This document shows, piece after piece, positions 36,489-44,641 of a stretch of 64,000 nucleotides of DNA (its first letter is position 1; every line of letters starts with the position of its first letter). The notes under the pieces were generated by a model that searched no databases, had not been told where the DNA came from, and saw only the letters and a list, made by a program, of their open reading frames with translations. This DNA comes from CALJTV01 sp036821185 (GTDB taxonomy: Bacteria; Chloroflexota; Dehalococcoidia; GIF9; UBA5629), in NCBI GenBank assembly GCA_036821185.1, contig DAISKD010000001.1:558001-622000 (forward strand), read 5' to 3'. A program made the position numbers and the translations under genes.

Positions 36489-37259
36489 CTATATCCGCAC
36501 CGGTATGCCTTTTTCCTTGAGGTATCTCTTTGCCTCCGGGATCGAAATCTTGCCGAAGTGAAACACCGAAGCTGCCAGCACCGCTGCTGCCTTAGCCACC
36601 ACCACAGCCTCATAAAGGTGCTCCAGCTTTCCGGCGCCGCCCGAGGCCACCACAGGTATGCTTACTGCCTCAGCAACCGCCTTCGTCATTTCTAAGTCGT
36701 AACCTTCTTCCGTACCATCGGCGTCCTTGCTGGTGAGCAGTATTTCCCCTGCACCCAGCTTCTCCACCCGCTTCGCCCATTCCACAATATCCAGACCAGT
36801 TGCCTCCATACCGCTTTTCACCACCACCTCCAGCCTCGGCCTGCCGCTGCCGGGCAGGTTCTTGATACCATCTATAGCTACCACCAGCCTCTCCTTGCCG
36901 AACTGCTTCGCCGCCTCTCTCACCAGGTCGGGATCTCTCACTGCCGCCGTATTGATGGACACCTTACTCACGCCGATATCAAACAGCTCCTTCATATCAC
37001 CGATGCCTCTGATGCCACCTCCAACAGCAAAGGGTACGGTTGCTTTTTTCACCACCCTCTTCACCCATTCCAGCCTAGTACCCCTCTCCTCAGCACTCGC
37101 CATAATATCGAGGAACACCAGCTCATCAGCCCCTTCCCGACAGTAGGCTTCCGCTGCCTCCACCGGGTCACGTGCATCCCTCAAGTTCACAAACTTCACC
37201 CCTTTGACCACCCTGCCATCTTTCACGTCCAGACAAGGTATAACTCTTACATAGCCCAT
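36489..37259 (-). CDS. hisF: Imidazole glycerol phosphate synthase, cyclase subunit HisF
   Basis: A 256-residue (beta-alpha)8 barrel. The two catalytic aspartates lie in RVIPCLDVKDGRVVKG and LLTSKDADGTEEGYDLEMTKAV; phosphate sites are PFAVGGGIRGIGDM and VVASGGAGKLEHL. HisF joins ammonia from HisH to PRFAR, giving imidazole-glycerol phosphate and AICAR. No other his gene is in the window. It is placed 22 bases after nrpR, so it seems to be nitrogen-regulated separately from the rest of the pathway. Confidence 0.94.
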   Translation of the reverse strand: MGYVRVIPCLDVKDGRVVKGVKFVNLRDARDPVEAAEAYCREGADELVFLDIMASAEERGTRLEWVKRVVKKATVPFAVGGGIRGIGDMKELFDIGVSKVSINTAAVRDPDLVREAAKQFGKERLVVAIDGIKNLPGSGRPRLEVVVKSGMEATGLDIVEWAKRVEKLGAGEILLTSKDADGTEEGYDLEMTKAVAEAVSIPVVASGGAGKLEHLYEAVVVAKAAAVLAASVFHFGKISIPEAKRYLKEKGIPVRI

Positions 37260-37281
37260 TTCAGAAAATGTCCTCCTTTTG

Positions 37282-38280
37282 TCATAAGTCCCAGAAACTG
37301 ACCAGCTCCCGGTACTCCATAACGGTACTCATGGCATGGTTTTCTGCCTCCACCCCGGCTTCTTCAGCAGCGGCAACAGGGTTCAGACCACCAAGCAGCA
37401 CCATGCCGATCTTGTTCACCTCAACAGGTATCTCGCACACCGACTCGCTCACCTTTCCCATGGCCAGTAGTCCTCCCAACCCCACCGTCTTCAGCTTCTC
37501 CACCACCCCCTCAGCTATGGGACGGCAGATAGCCGGGATCTCACGAAAATTAGCTAGGATTTTCCCATTCCCGGTCTTTGTCACCTCTCTCACCGATGTC
37601 ATCCTTGCTCGTATAAATACCTCGGAGGGATCCATAGAGGAGCCAGCATAGTGTATCAGCTCCACAAAACGCACCGGTGAATGGCTGCGCATCTGGACAA
37701 TGCCACCGAACCGCGAGTCCATGGGCACACCGGCTTTAAGCAACGTCCCATTTATCACTATGCTGCACACCGTCGCCAGCCCTATCCTGCCCGGCGGCAC
37801 TACCAGATCACCAAGACGCTCGCCCTCCCTGGCTACCGCCACCCTATCACTCACACAAAGACCTGAGGCAAAGGCTGGCTTCATCGCCTGCAACGCCTTT
37901 TCAAACCTGCTCTTAGAAAAGAACGAAACATTTACCGGAACCGCGCCACTTTGATTTTCAGGATCGAAAGTAGTGCGGAAGGCGAGCAGCTCGATCTTGG
38001 TAATCGCATAGCCAACCTTGTCTCTGACCAGCGCAGTAGCCAGCTCCTCCCGCCCTTTCTCGGTTATCACCCGTCCATCCCGGCTGACCAGACGTGTGAG
38101 CCCCCGCTCGTCCATAAATTTCAAGTGGTACCTCACCGCCCTCTCCCCTAGAGAGATACCATGGTCAAGCAGCCTGCGGCTTATTACCCTCGCCCCCAAC
38201 GGCTCCCGGGCATCCTCCAGCACCTTGAGTATCAGGAGCTCCTTTCTTTCCACCGCCTGCGTCTCAAGCCCGATCATCAC
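37282..38280 (-). CDS. nrpR: NrpR-type nitrogen regulator
   Basis: A 332-residue repressor with an N-terminal winged helix (LLILKVLEDAREPLGARVISRRLL...AVRYHLKFMDERGLTRLV) and one NrpR (DUF128) effector domain, recognisable in VPVNVSFFSK, PPGRIGLATVCSIVINGTLLKAGVPMDSRFGG and GLGGLLAMGKVSESV. In methanogens NrpR represses nitrogen-assimilation genes and is released by 2-oxoglutarate. A GTG start (7 bases from AGAGG) is preferred; an ATG follows at once. Its own promoter carries the NrpR-type palindrome, implying autoregulation of nrpR-hisF-gltB-like. Confidence 0.88.
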   Translation of the reverse strand: MMIGLETQAVERKELLILKVLEDAREPLGARVISRRLLDHGISLGERAVRYHLKFMDERGLTRLVSRDGRVITEKGREELATALVRDKVGYAITKIELLAFRTTFDPENQSGAVPVNVSFFSKSRFEKALQAMKPAFASGLCVSDRVAVAREGERLGDLVVPPGRIGLATVCSIVINGTLLKAGVPMDSRFGGIVQMRSHSPVRFVELIHYAGSSMDPSEVFIRARMTSVREVTKTGNGKILANFREIPAICRPIAEGVVEKLKTVGLGGLLAMGKVSESVCEIPVEVNKIGMVLLGGLNPVAAAEEAGVEAENHAMSTVMEYRELVSFWDL

Positions 38281-38310
38281 AAATTAACCTCTGCTTTCAC
38301 CTAGGGCAGT

Positions 38311-38326
38311 AGGAAACCGTTTTCCT
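38311..38326. promoter_or_regulatory. NrpR-type operator (GGAA-N6-TTCC) over the nrpR transcription start
   Basis: AGGAAA-CCGT-TTTCCT is a perfect palindrome and contains GGAA-N6-TTCC, the operator described for methanogen NrpR. It abuts the -10 box of the nrpR promoter and covers the expected start of transcription, a typical repressor position. Confidence 0.75.
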
Positions 38327-38354
38327 ATTATAACACCGAAATTTATTTTGTCAA
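38327..38354 (-). promoter_or_regulatory. Promoter of the nrpR operon
   Basis: Read leftward, TTGACA-N16-TATAAT, with TG one base before the -10 (extended -10). The operator lies immediately downstream. Confidence 0.8.
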
Positions 38355-38451
38355 GCACCCTGCCGCGTTTTGTCACGCCTCTTCCCGAATCTTTGCCATA
38401 TTGCTGTGACTCCCGCATCACCTGCGCGACGCGTCTAACTGAGAGACCATC

Positions 38452-38480
38452 TTGACTGTGGCTCGCAGTGAAAGTATTAT
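38452..38480 (+). promoter_or_regulatory. Promoter of the CoA-transferase operon
   Basis: TTGACT-N17-TATTAT points right and ends 34 bases before the CoA transferase ATG. Confidence 0.55.
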
Positions 38481-38514
38481 GGCTGGCAAATAACACATCA
38501 AGGGACATACCAAC

Positions 38515-39729
38515 ATGCTCGCACTGGATAATATACGGATTATTGACCTCACCCACCTCCCGCCCGGTGCGTTGTGCACCATGATCCTCGGCGATCTCGG
38601 TGCCGATGTCATAAAGGTCACCGCACCGCCGGAGACAAGCCAGCGCGGTGCCGGCACGGAAGCTATGCTAACTGAAAGCGAACGCCGCAAAGCGGTCGCC
38701 TTCGACGCCCTGAACCGCAACAAGCGCAGCATACAGCTCGATCTTAAATGTAAAGAAGGACAGAAAGTGTTCTACAAGCTGGCTAAGACAGCAGATGTCA
38801 TCGTCGAGGGCTTCCGTCCCGGGGTGGTGAAGCGACTGAAGGTGGACTATGAAATAATTCGTGGCATTAACCGCCGCATAGTCTACTGCTCGCTGAGCGG
38901 CTACGGCCAGGATGGGCCCTACAATGCCCTTCCCGGACACGATATAAACTACATATCCGTAGCTGGCGCTCTGCGCCTCATCAGCAGCCCGGAGAAACCG
39001 AGCATCCCCCTGAACTTGCTTGCCGATTTCGCCGGTGCCTCCCTACACGGTGTCATCGGTATCCTTGCTGCCCTGCTAGCAAGGGAGAGGACAGGCAAGG
39101 GGCAATATGTGGACATCTCTTATACCGACGGCGTTATCAACCTGCTCTCCTGGTTCTTCAGCCTCCATTTCTCTTCCGGCATCAGCCCCACCCCGGACAA
39201 GTCATGGCTCCACGGCGCCTACCCGTATTATGCCGTCTACCAAACACAAGACAACCAATACATCAGCATTGGCTGTGTAGAACCCTGGCTATGGGAAAAC
39301 TTGTGCCGCGCGCTGGGCAAGGAGGAATATATCCCTTACCACATTGCACAGGAACATTTCTACCAGCCACCACAGGATGAAAAGTGGCTCGAAATCTCGT
39401 CGTATTTGCGGGAGGTCTTCCGCTCCCGGACACGGGACGAATGGTTCGAGTTCCTTTCCGGCAGAAATGTGCCTGTAGCCAAGGTCTACACGCTAGAAGA
39501 GGTAGCCAACGACCCTCAGATACTCCACCGTCAGATGGTTGTAGAGATTGACCACCCCTCGCTGGGCAAGATCAGGCAGCCTGGCATTGCCATAAAGCTG
39601 TCCCAAACACCGGGCAGCATAAGAGGGTTGGCACCTTTACCCGGCGAGCATACCGATGAAGTACTCAGAGGACTGGGCTACACGGACCGTTACATCAACC
39701 AGTTGCGCAAACGCAAGGTGGTAGGCTAG
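38515..39729 (+). CDS. Family III (CaiB/BaiF) CoA transferase
   Basis: A 404-residue class III CoA-transferase, which moves CoA between carboxylic acids. Family features include IRIIDLTHLPPGALCTMILGDLGADVIKV, NRNKRSIQLDLK, SLSGYGQDGPY, GQYVDISYTDG (catalytic-aspartate region) and the C-terminal SQTPGSIRGLAPLPGEHTDEVL. The acyl substrate cannot be told from sequence. It is the first gene of a short rightward operon with a Lrp-type sensor and a HIT protein. Confidence 0.9.
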   Translation: MLALDNIRIIDLTHLPPGALCTMILGDLGADVIKVTAPPETSQRGAGTEAMLTESERRKAVAFDALNRNKRSIQLDLKCKEGQKVFYKLAKTADVIVEGFRPGVVKRLKVDYEIIRGINRRIVYCSLSGYGQDGPYNALPGHDINYISVAGALRLISSPEKPSIPLNLLADFAGASLHGVIGILAALLARERTGKGQYVDISYTDGVINLLSWFFSLHFSSGISPTPDKSWLHGAYPYYAVYQTQDNQYISIGCVEPWLWENLCRALGKEEYIPYHIAQEHFYQPPQDEKWLEISSYLREVFRSRTRDEWFEFLSGRNVPVAKVYTLEEVANDPQILHRQMVVEIDHPSLGKIRQPGIAIKLSQTPGSIRGLAPLPGEHTDEVLRGLGYTDRYINQLRKRKVVG

Positions 39730-39751
39730 AATTTAACCAAGGGGGTGAAAG

Positions 39752-39997
39752 ATGCCAGCCAAAGCATTCGTCCTCATCGAAACAGAGGTCGGCCACACTA
39801 AAGAAGTTGTGGCTGCGCTCAACAACCTTAAGCTCAAAGAGTTAAAGTCCGTGGACCTGGTGACCGGCCCATACGACGTCATCGCTGTGGTCGAGCATCA
39901 TGACTTTAACGCCATCGGCAACCTGGTCACCGAAAAGATACACCCCATCCCGGGCATCAAAAGAACGGTTACCTGTCTCTCCATCAAGGTATCTTAA
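39752..39997 (+). CDS. Stand-alone Lrp/AsnC ligand-binding (RAM) domain protein
   Basis: An 81-residue protein consisting only of the RAM/AsnC effector domain: AKAFVLIETEVGHTKEVVAAL, VDLVTGPYDVIAVVEHHDF, HPIPGIKRTVTCLSI. There is no DNA-binding helix. Such single-domain proteins form ring oligomers and bind amino acids or similar ligands. A good SD (AAGGGGGTGAAAG) precedes the ATG. Its place after a CoA transferase may indicate ligand sensing linked to organic-acid metabolism, which is inference. Confidence 0.85.
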   Translation: MPAKAFVLIETEVGHTKEVVAALNNLKLKELKSVDLVTGPYDVIAVVEHHDFNAIGNLVTEKIHPIPGIKRTVTCLSIKVS

Positions 39998-40012
39998 AAA
40001 GACTGTAGACCC

Positions 40013-40354
40013 ATGGAATGCGTTTTTTGCCGCATAGCGGCGGGGGAAATACCCGCCGACATTGTATTTCAGGACGATGAGCTCATGGCATTCCGGGACA
40101 TCCACCCTCAGGCGCCAGTGCACATCCTGGTCATACCCAAGAGGCACATAGTTTCCTTGAACGACCTGAAGTCCGACCATACCGAACTCATAGGGCGAAT
40201 CATTTTGCTTGCTGTCGAACTTGCCCGAAGGGAAAACATCTCAGACAGCGGTTATCGGCTGGCTATTAGCTGCGGTACTGAAGGAGGGCAGGTGGTGCCC
40301 CATCTTCACCTTCACCTCATCGGCGGAAGAAAACTGGCTGACGCACTCGGCTAG
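40013..40354 (+). CDS. HIT-family nucleotide-binding hydrolase
   Basis: A 113-residue histidine-triad protein of the Hint/HinT branch, with the catalytic motif VPHLHLHLIGG near the C-terminus and the N-terminal CVFCRIAAGEIPADIVFQDD typical of the group. These enzymes hydrolyse nucleoside phosphoramidates and related AMP adducts. It converges on ispH; a small hairpin contains both stop codons. Confidence 0.93.
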   Translation: MECVFCRIAAGEIPADIVFQDDELMAFRDIHPQAPVHILVIPKRHIVSLNDLKSDHTELIGRIILLAVELARRENISDSGYRLAISCGTEGGQVVPHLHLHLIGGRKLADALG

Positions 40355-40364
40355 CAAACTAGCC
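40349..40364. terminator. Small hairpin spanning the HIT and ispH stop codons
   Basis: GGCTAG-CAAA-CTAGCC has a 6-bp stem and includes the TAG stops of both convergent genes. There is no U tract, so termination by it is uncertain. Confidence 0.35.
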
Positions 40365-41222
40365 CCCTCTCGTCATATTTCGTAACCACGCCACCACCTC
40401 GTCAACCGTGTCCTCCGGCGTGGAAGCACCAGCGGTAATGCCTATGTGCTTCTTACCTTCGAGCCAGCTACTGTCCAACTCGTCAGCAGCTTCGATCAGA
40501 TATGTCTCCACTACTGCGGAACACACTTCAGCAAGACGTCTTGTATTGGCGCTGTTCCGACCCCCCACCACTATCATCAGGTCGCTCCTCCTGGCCAGCT
40601 CCACCGCAGCATCCTGCCTCTGCTGAGTCTTCTGGCAGAGCGTATTTATGATGCGTACCTCTTGGACATGTGGGCCAACGCTGCTCAGCAGAAGTCCGAC
40701 AAACTCGTTGAACTTAGCTAAGCTCTGCGTGGTCTGGGCAACGACGCCCAAGCGGTTGCCCAACTTTGCCCCAGCCACCACTCCTGCATCCATGGTAGCC
40801 ACCGCTCTGTCTCCTGCCCACCCTAGCAACCCCCGTACTTCCGGATGACCGGCGTCACCAAAGATAACCACTCCAAGACCTGAATCAGCCAACCTCTTTA
40901 CAGCCTTCTGGGCACGGCTCACAGTAGGACAGGTGGCATCTATTACCTTCAAGCCGCGCGACTGCAGTTCCGTCAGTATCACCCGTGGGACACCATGGGA
41001 AGGGATGGTAACAGCTACGTCATTAGGTACATCATTAATGCTGTCCACCACCTTTATGCCCAAACCAGTAAGCCTTTCCACCACCAACCGGTTATGCACG
41101 ATAGCGCCTATGCTCAAGATGCAGTTGTGCTTGCTGGCTGCCTCCTCGATTATCCTGATCGCGCGTCTGACGCCAAAACAAAAACCAAGCTCACCGGCTT
41201 TCTCTATGGTGACCTTTGCCAT
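40359..41222 (-). CDS. ispH: 4-hydroxy-3-methylbut-2-enyl diphosphate reductase IspH
   Basis: A 287-residue [4Fe-4S] enzyme, last step of the methylerythritol-phosphate isoprenoid pathway, giving IPP and DMAPP. The three cluster cysteines lie in LGFCFGVRRAI, VIDATCPTVSR and IINTLCQKTQQRQ. HPEVRGLLGW and the C-terminal GITAGASTPEDTVDEV motif are also present. It lies 17 bases after plsC on the same strand. Confidence 0.96.
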   Translation of the reverse strand: MAKVTIEKAGELGFCFGVRRAIRIIEEAASKHNCILSIGAIVHNRLVVERLTGLGIKVVDSINDVPNDVAVTIPSHGVPRVILTELQSRGLKVIDATCPTVSRAQKAVKRLADSGLGVVIFGDAGHPEVRGLLGWAGDRAVATMDAGVVAGAKLGNRLGVVAQTTQSLAKFNEFVGLLLSSVGPHVQEVRIINTLCQKTQQRQDAAVELARRSDLMIVVGGRNSANTRRLAEVCSAVVETYLIEAADELDSSWLEGKKHIGITAGASTPEDTVDEVVAWLRNMTRGG

Positions 41223-41239
41223 CTTTCAGAATGGGGACA

Positions 41240-42019
41240 TCAGCAGGCCTGGTACTTGCCCCGGTACTCAGGTGGCAGCACACTTGCCAGCTTACCCATA
41301 ATATAATCGGTAAGCTCCTTCAATTTTCTCTCCGAGGCCTCGTCTTCGACCGGCGGCAGGGTGAAAGGCTTACCGAAGTTAACCACCACTTTTGGTCGCT
41401 TCAGCCAGCCGAGCCCTTCCAGCTTTTCCGTACCCCAGATACCCACCGGTATCAACGGCGCCCCACTGCGCAGAGCGATCACGGTGCAACCATGGTACGC
41501 TTCTTTGAGTTGGCATGTCTTGCTCCGTGTCCCCTCAGGATAGATGCCAAAGACCATCCCTGCCTGCAACACCTTTATCGCATACTCTATCGCCTGCTGT
41601 CGCTCTTCAGGGCTCCCTCGCCGGCGCACCGGGAAAGCCTCAGCTATGTCCATCAAAATCCGGAACAGCGGTACCGGGAAATACTGGAAAAGCTCCTCCT
41701 TGGCCATAAAAATGCTGTCACGGGGCAGGATGCTCATTATATGCAGCACCGGATCGAGGAGGTGTAGGTGGTTACACACCGCAATTATGGCGCCGTCAGA
41801 GGGCAAGTTCTCTTTGCCCCTGACCTCATAGCGGAGGAGTACCTTAAACAGCGCCCTGAAAAAAGCCTCAGTTACCTTCAGTGATACCTTGACCGTGGGA
41901 CGTGAAATGCGACGCTTGACCACGCCGCCTTTGATAGGGAAATAGTAGATCTCTTCCGCCATTGGCTTCTCTTTACTTTTGGTAACAACCCTCTGTCCCT
42001 TAAACCATTCGGCTATCAT
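41240..42019 (-). CDS. plsC: 1-acyl-sn-glycerol-3-phosphate acyltransferase (PlsC family)
   Basis: A 259-residue acyltransferase. The catalytic HX4D motif is NHLHLLDP, and the substrate-binding motif is FGIYPEGTRSK; AEAFPVRRRG lies between them. PlsC acylates lysophosphatidic acid to phosphatidic acid, continuing the path begun by PlsY. The first ATG is kept because it has GGAGG about 9 bases away; an internal ATG at residue 20 is possible. The plsC-ispH order recurs in related bacteria and suggests a two-gene envelope/isoprenoid operon. Confidence 0.9.
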   Translation of the reverse strand: MIAEWFKGQRVVTKSKEKPMAEEIYYFPIKGGVVKRRISRPTVKVSLKVTEAFFRALFKVLLRYEVRGKENLPSDGAIIAVCNHLHLLDPVLHIMSILPRDSIFMAKEELFQYFPVPLFRILMDIAEAFPVRRRGSPEERQQAIEYAIKVLQAGMVFGIYPEGTRSKTCQLKEAYHGCTVIALRSGAPLIPVGIWGTEKLEGLGWLKRPKVVVNFGKPFTLPPVEDEASERKLKELTDYIMGKLASVLPPEYRGKYQAC

Positions 42020-42119
42020 TGCAACCTGCCTCCCTGCGTTTATGACGTAATTATACCTCCACCGTCAATAGTTCTGCCAGTTGTGCCCCTTAAAGAAAAA
42101 TGTGCAACATACAACATAA

Positions 42120-43862
42120 TCAGTCAGGCAACACCAGGTTCTGCAGCCCTCCCACCACCAAGGCAGCCACCAGCATTACACCCGTAGCTTTGAGCATGTT
42201 TATGGCGCCCAGTTCACGGAGTAAGACCACAAAGGTGGCTATACAGGGGAAAAACATAGCCAGGACTGTACTGGCAACAACCAACTGCTTGGCCGTCAAC
42301 ATCAAAGGCGCCAGCATACCAACAGCCACGTCTTTGCGCAAAAAGCCGACGGCTAAAGCGACCACCGACTCTTTGGGCAGTCCCAGGGCACCGCTCACCA
42401 CAGGTGCGGCAAGGTTGGCTACAACGTCAAACACCCCGAAGACATAGAGAAGATTGACCACCAGTACTGCTCCCAGTACTACCGGCAAAGCCTCCTTGAT
42501 AAAGATAAGCACCCTGGACCACAGTTTTTGACCTATCACCCGCCACGGCGGGAAACGATAGGGAGGGATCTCCACCAGAAGCTCTGGACTGAACCCCCTC
42601 ACAGCGCGGTTGAGGATAAGCCCGATGACGATCCAGGACACAAACAGGCTGACGTAGACTAGGGCTACATATTGCAGCCCCTCTCTACCTACCAAACCTA
42701 TGATCATGGCCTGCAAGGCAGCACAAGGTACCCCGATGGAGATCAGAGTAGCCGCAATAAACCTTTCCCGGGGGCTCTCCAGAATCCTGGTAGCCATAAC
42801 CGCCGGCACATTGCAGCCCAAGCCAAGTATAGTAGGGATAATAGCATAGCCATGCAGTCCCAGCCGGTGCAGGAACGTGTCCATCAAGACCGCGAGGCGT
42901 GGCAAGTAGCCAATGTCCTCAAGCAGCCCGATCACGAAATAGAAGGCAACTATGTAAGGTATAACCACGCCGAACTCTATGTAAAGTCCAGTGCTCAATA
43001 GACCCAGGGACTGCATAAAATCGATCTCGCCACCTATCAATCTGCCCACTATGACGTCGTGCCAAATACCGCCGCTGCCGAGAAGAGGGCTCAACCTCAT
43101 CAACTGCGGGGCCCATACCAGTTCAAAGAACGGGTCGGTCACATATTTGATGACCCCTTCGCCCACCAGTCTGATGCCACCGAATGCCACTGCCAGCACC
43201 ACTGCTGCCAAGATAAACCCCCACACCGGGTGGCTGCCGAGATCGCCTATAGCCTCGCCTAGCGTATGATGACGGTGGCTTAACGACTGCACCTGCGCCA
43301 CTATCTCCCCTATCTTCGCCCACCGCTCCTCACTGCTGGAGAACATTTCCTGCGTTACTGTGGCATCGCCCAGCCTCTCCACCAGCTCCTTCACCCCCTC
43401 GCCAGTCACCGCCACCGTGGGCACCACCGGAACGCCGAGAAGCTCCTCGAGCTTGCTGACATCTATGTTTATACCGCGGTGACGGGCGTCGTCCCACATA
43501 TTTAGCGCCACTACCAACGGCTTCCGTCGCTCCATCAATTCCATGGTAAGCCCCAAGTTCCTCTCCAAGTTGGTGGCATCGACCACGTCTATCACCACAT
43601 CACCCTGTTCCAGCATCTGTACAGCTACCTCTTCCGCTTTGGATGCGGGCTCCAGTGTGTAAGTGCCGGGCACATCAACAACTTCCACCTGCTGACCGCT
43701 CATCCTGAGTAGACCACGGGTAAACTCCACTGTAGTTCCCGGGTAGTTGGAAGTCGTAATATAGGTGCCAGTAAGCCGCGAAAAAAGGGCGCTCTTCCCT
43801 ACGTTCGGGTTTCCCATAAGAAGGATACGCCTCAGCTTGCCCGAATACTTAGATGGTTGCAT
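42120..43862 (-). CDS. feoB: Ferrous iron transporter FeoB
   Basis: A 580-residue ferrous iron importer. The N-terminal G-domain shows GNPNVGKSALFSRLTG (G1), NYPGTTVE (G2), DVPGTYTLEP (G3) and LNMWDDA (G4, NxxD). The membrane domain has the two Gate regions (for example GIPCAALQAMIIGLVGREG) and LGLGCNVPAVMATRILES. It overlaps feoA by 14 bases. The protein is on the short side for FeoB but ends with a normal last helix pair, so it appears complete. Confidence 0.94.
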   Translation of the reverse strand: MQPSKYSGKLRRILLMGNPNVGKSALFSRLTGTYITTSNYPGTTVEFTRGLLRMSGQQVEVVDVPGTYTLEPASKAEEVAVQMLEQGDVVIDVVDATNLERNLGLTMELMERRKPLVVALNMWDDARHRGINIDVSKLEELLGVPVVPTVAVTGEGVKELVERLGDATVTQEMFSSSEERWAKIGEIVAQVQSLSHRHHTLGEAIGDLGSHPVWGFILAAVVLAVAFGGIRLVGEGVIKYVTDPFFELVWAPQLMRLSPLLGSGGIWHDVIVGRLIGGEIDFMQSLGLLSTGLYIEFGVVIPYIVAFYFVIGLLEDIGYLPRLAVLMDTFLHRLGLHGYAIIPTILGLGCNVPAVMATRILESPRERFIAATLISIGVPCAALQAMIIGLVGREGLQYVALVYVSLFVSWIVIGLILNRAVRGFSPELLVEIPPYRFPPWRVIGQKLWSRVLIFIKEALPVVLGAVLVVNLLYVFGVFDVVANLAAPVVSGALGLPKESVVALAVGFLRKDVAVGMLAPLMLTAKQLVVASTVLAMFFPCIATFVVLLRELGAINMLKATGVMLVAALVVGGLQNLVLPD

Positions 43863-44100
43863 CTAACTCCACCATCACCCTGCTTGCCATGCCGAATCCA
43901 ATAGCTACCTGCAAGTTGTCTACCCTGACCATAACTGGACCACGAAACAACATGGAGCTCAACTTCCTGACCCGTTTCCCCGGCCTTATGCCCAAGGCTT
44001 CGAGCCGCCGTGCTAGCCCATGTCCGCCCTTTATCTCGACTACAGTACCACACTGCCCCGCTCCCATCCGGGACAACGGCAACACCAACTTCTCAAGCAT
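43849..44100 (-). CDS. feoA: FeoA-family iron transport accessory protein
   Basis: An 83-residue SH3-like protein (LPLSRMGAGQCGTVVEIKGGHGLARRLEALGIRPGKRV...GPVMVRVDNLQVAIGFGMASRVMVE), which assists FeoB. The ATG with GGAGGA upstream (protein MLEKLVLPLSRM) is chosen; a longer frame would run far into fur. It overlaps fur by 8 bases and feoB by 14 bases, forming fur-feoA-feoB. Confidence 0.92.
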   Translation of the reverse strand: MLEKLVLPLSRMGAGQCGTVVEIKGGHGLARRLEALGIRPGKRVRKLSSMLFRGPVMVRVDNLQVAIGFGMASRVMVELDATI

Positions 44101-44560
44101 CTCGTCCTCCGTTTTCACCGCCCCTTTTCTGACGACAGTCAGGGCACAGCCCCAACATACGGACTTCAACATCAAAGATATCGAATTTATATTTTCTAGC
44201 CGTGTCTTCCTTCAGCCGCTGGCTCATCGGACAAACGAACTCCACCACCTTGCCACAGCCCACACACAAAAGATGCTGATGCTCCCTCCCTGATTTCACC
44301 TCATAATGGTGGTGTTCCTCTATAAAATGGTGCTCCTGCACCAAGCCCAGTTCCTTGAAAAGTTGCAGGTTCCGATAGACCGTAGACAGGCTCATCCTGG
44401 CGTTCTGTGCCCGCGCCCTGCGATACAACTCCTCAGCATCCACATGCTCCGGGCTCTGTCGCAGAAGCTCCAGCAGTAGTTCTCGCTGCGCCGTCACCCG
44501 CCTGCTGGTACCACCCAGCAACTTCCGTATACTCACCTCTCGGCCACTATTTCTCGGCAT
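44093..44560 (-). CDS. fur: Fur-family metal-responsive repressor
   Basis: A 155-residue Fur-family protein: winged helix (TAQRELLLELLRQSPEHVDAEELYRRARAQNARMSLSTVYRNLQLFKELGLV), histidine-rich metal region (EEHHHYEV, HQHLLCVGCGKVVEFVC), and a second CxxC (CPDC), giving the two zinc-structural cysteine pairs. It is co-transcribed with feoAB, so ferrous-iron regulation (Fur) is likelier than zinc or peroxide. A palindrome over its own promoter suggests autoregulation. Confidence 0.9.
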   Translation of the reverse strand: MPRNSGREVSIRKLLGGTSRRVTAQRELLLELLRQSPEHVDAEELYRRARAQNARMSLSTVYRNLQLFKELGLVQEHHFIEEHHHYEVKSGREHQHLLCVGCGKVVEFVCPMSQRLKEDTARKYKFDIFDVEVRMLGLCPDCRQKRGGENGGRDA

Positions 44561-44594
44561 TTCAACACCCCGGCTGACAAGGGAGTAATGCTAA

Positions 44595-44609
44595 TGCAAT
44601 CCATTTGCA
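44595..44609. promoter_or_regulatory. Candidate Fur-family operator at the fur-feoAB promoter
   Basis: TGCAA-TCCAT-TTGCA is a perfect 5-5-5 palindrome placed just downstream of the -10 box, over the expected transcription start. It is AT-rich and of the right size for a Fur-family dimer, but differs from the E. coli Fur box. Confidence 0.5.
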
Positions 44610-44612
44610 ATA

Positions 44613-44641
44613 ACTATAGCACAAAAATTCTCCGGTGGCAA
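44613..44641 (-). promoter_or_regulatory. Promoter of fur-feoA-feoB
   Basis: Read leftward, TTGCCA-N17-TATAGT, ending about 50 bases before the fur ATG. Confidence 0.6.
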
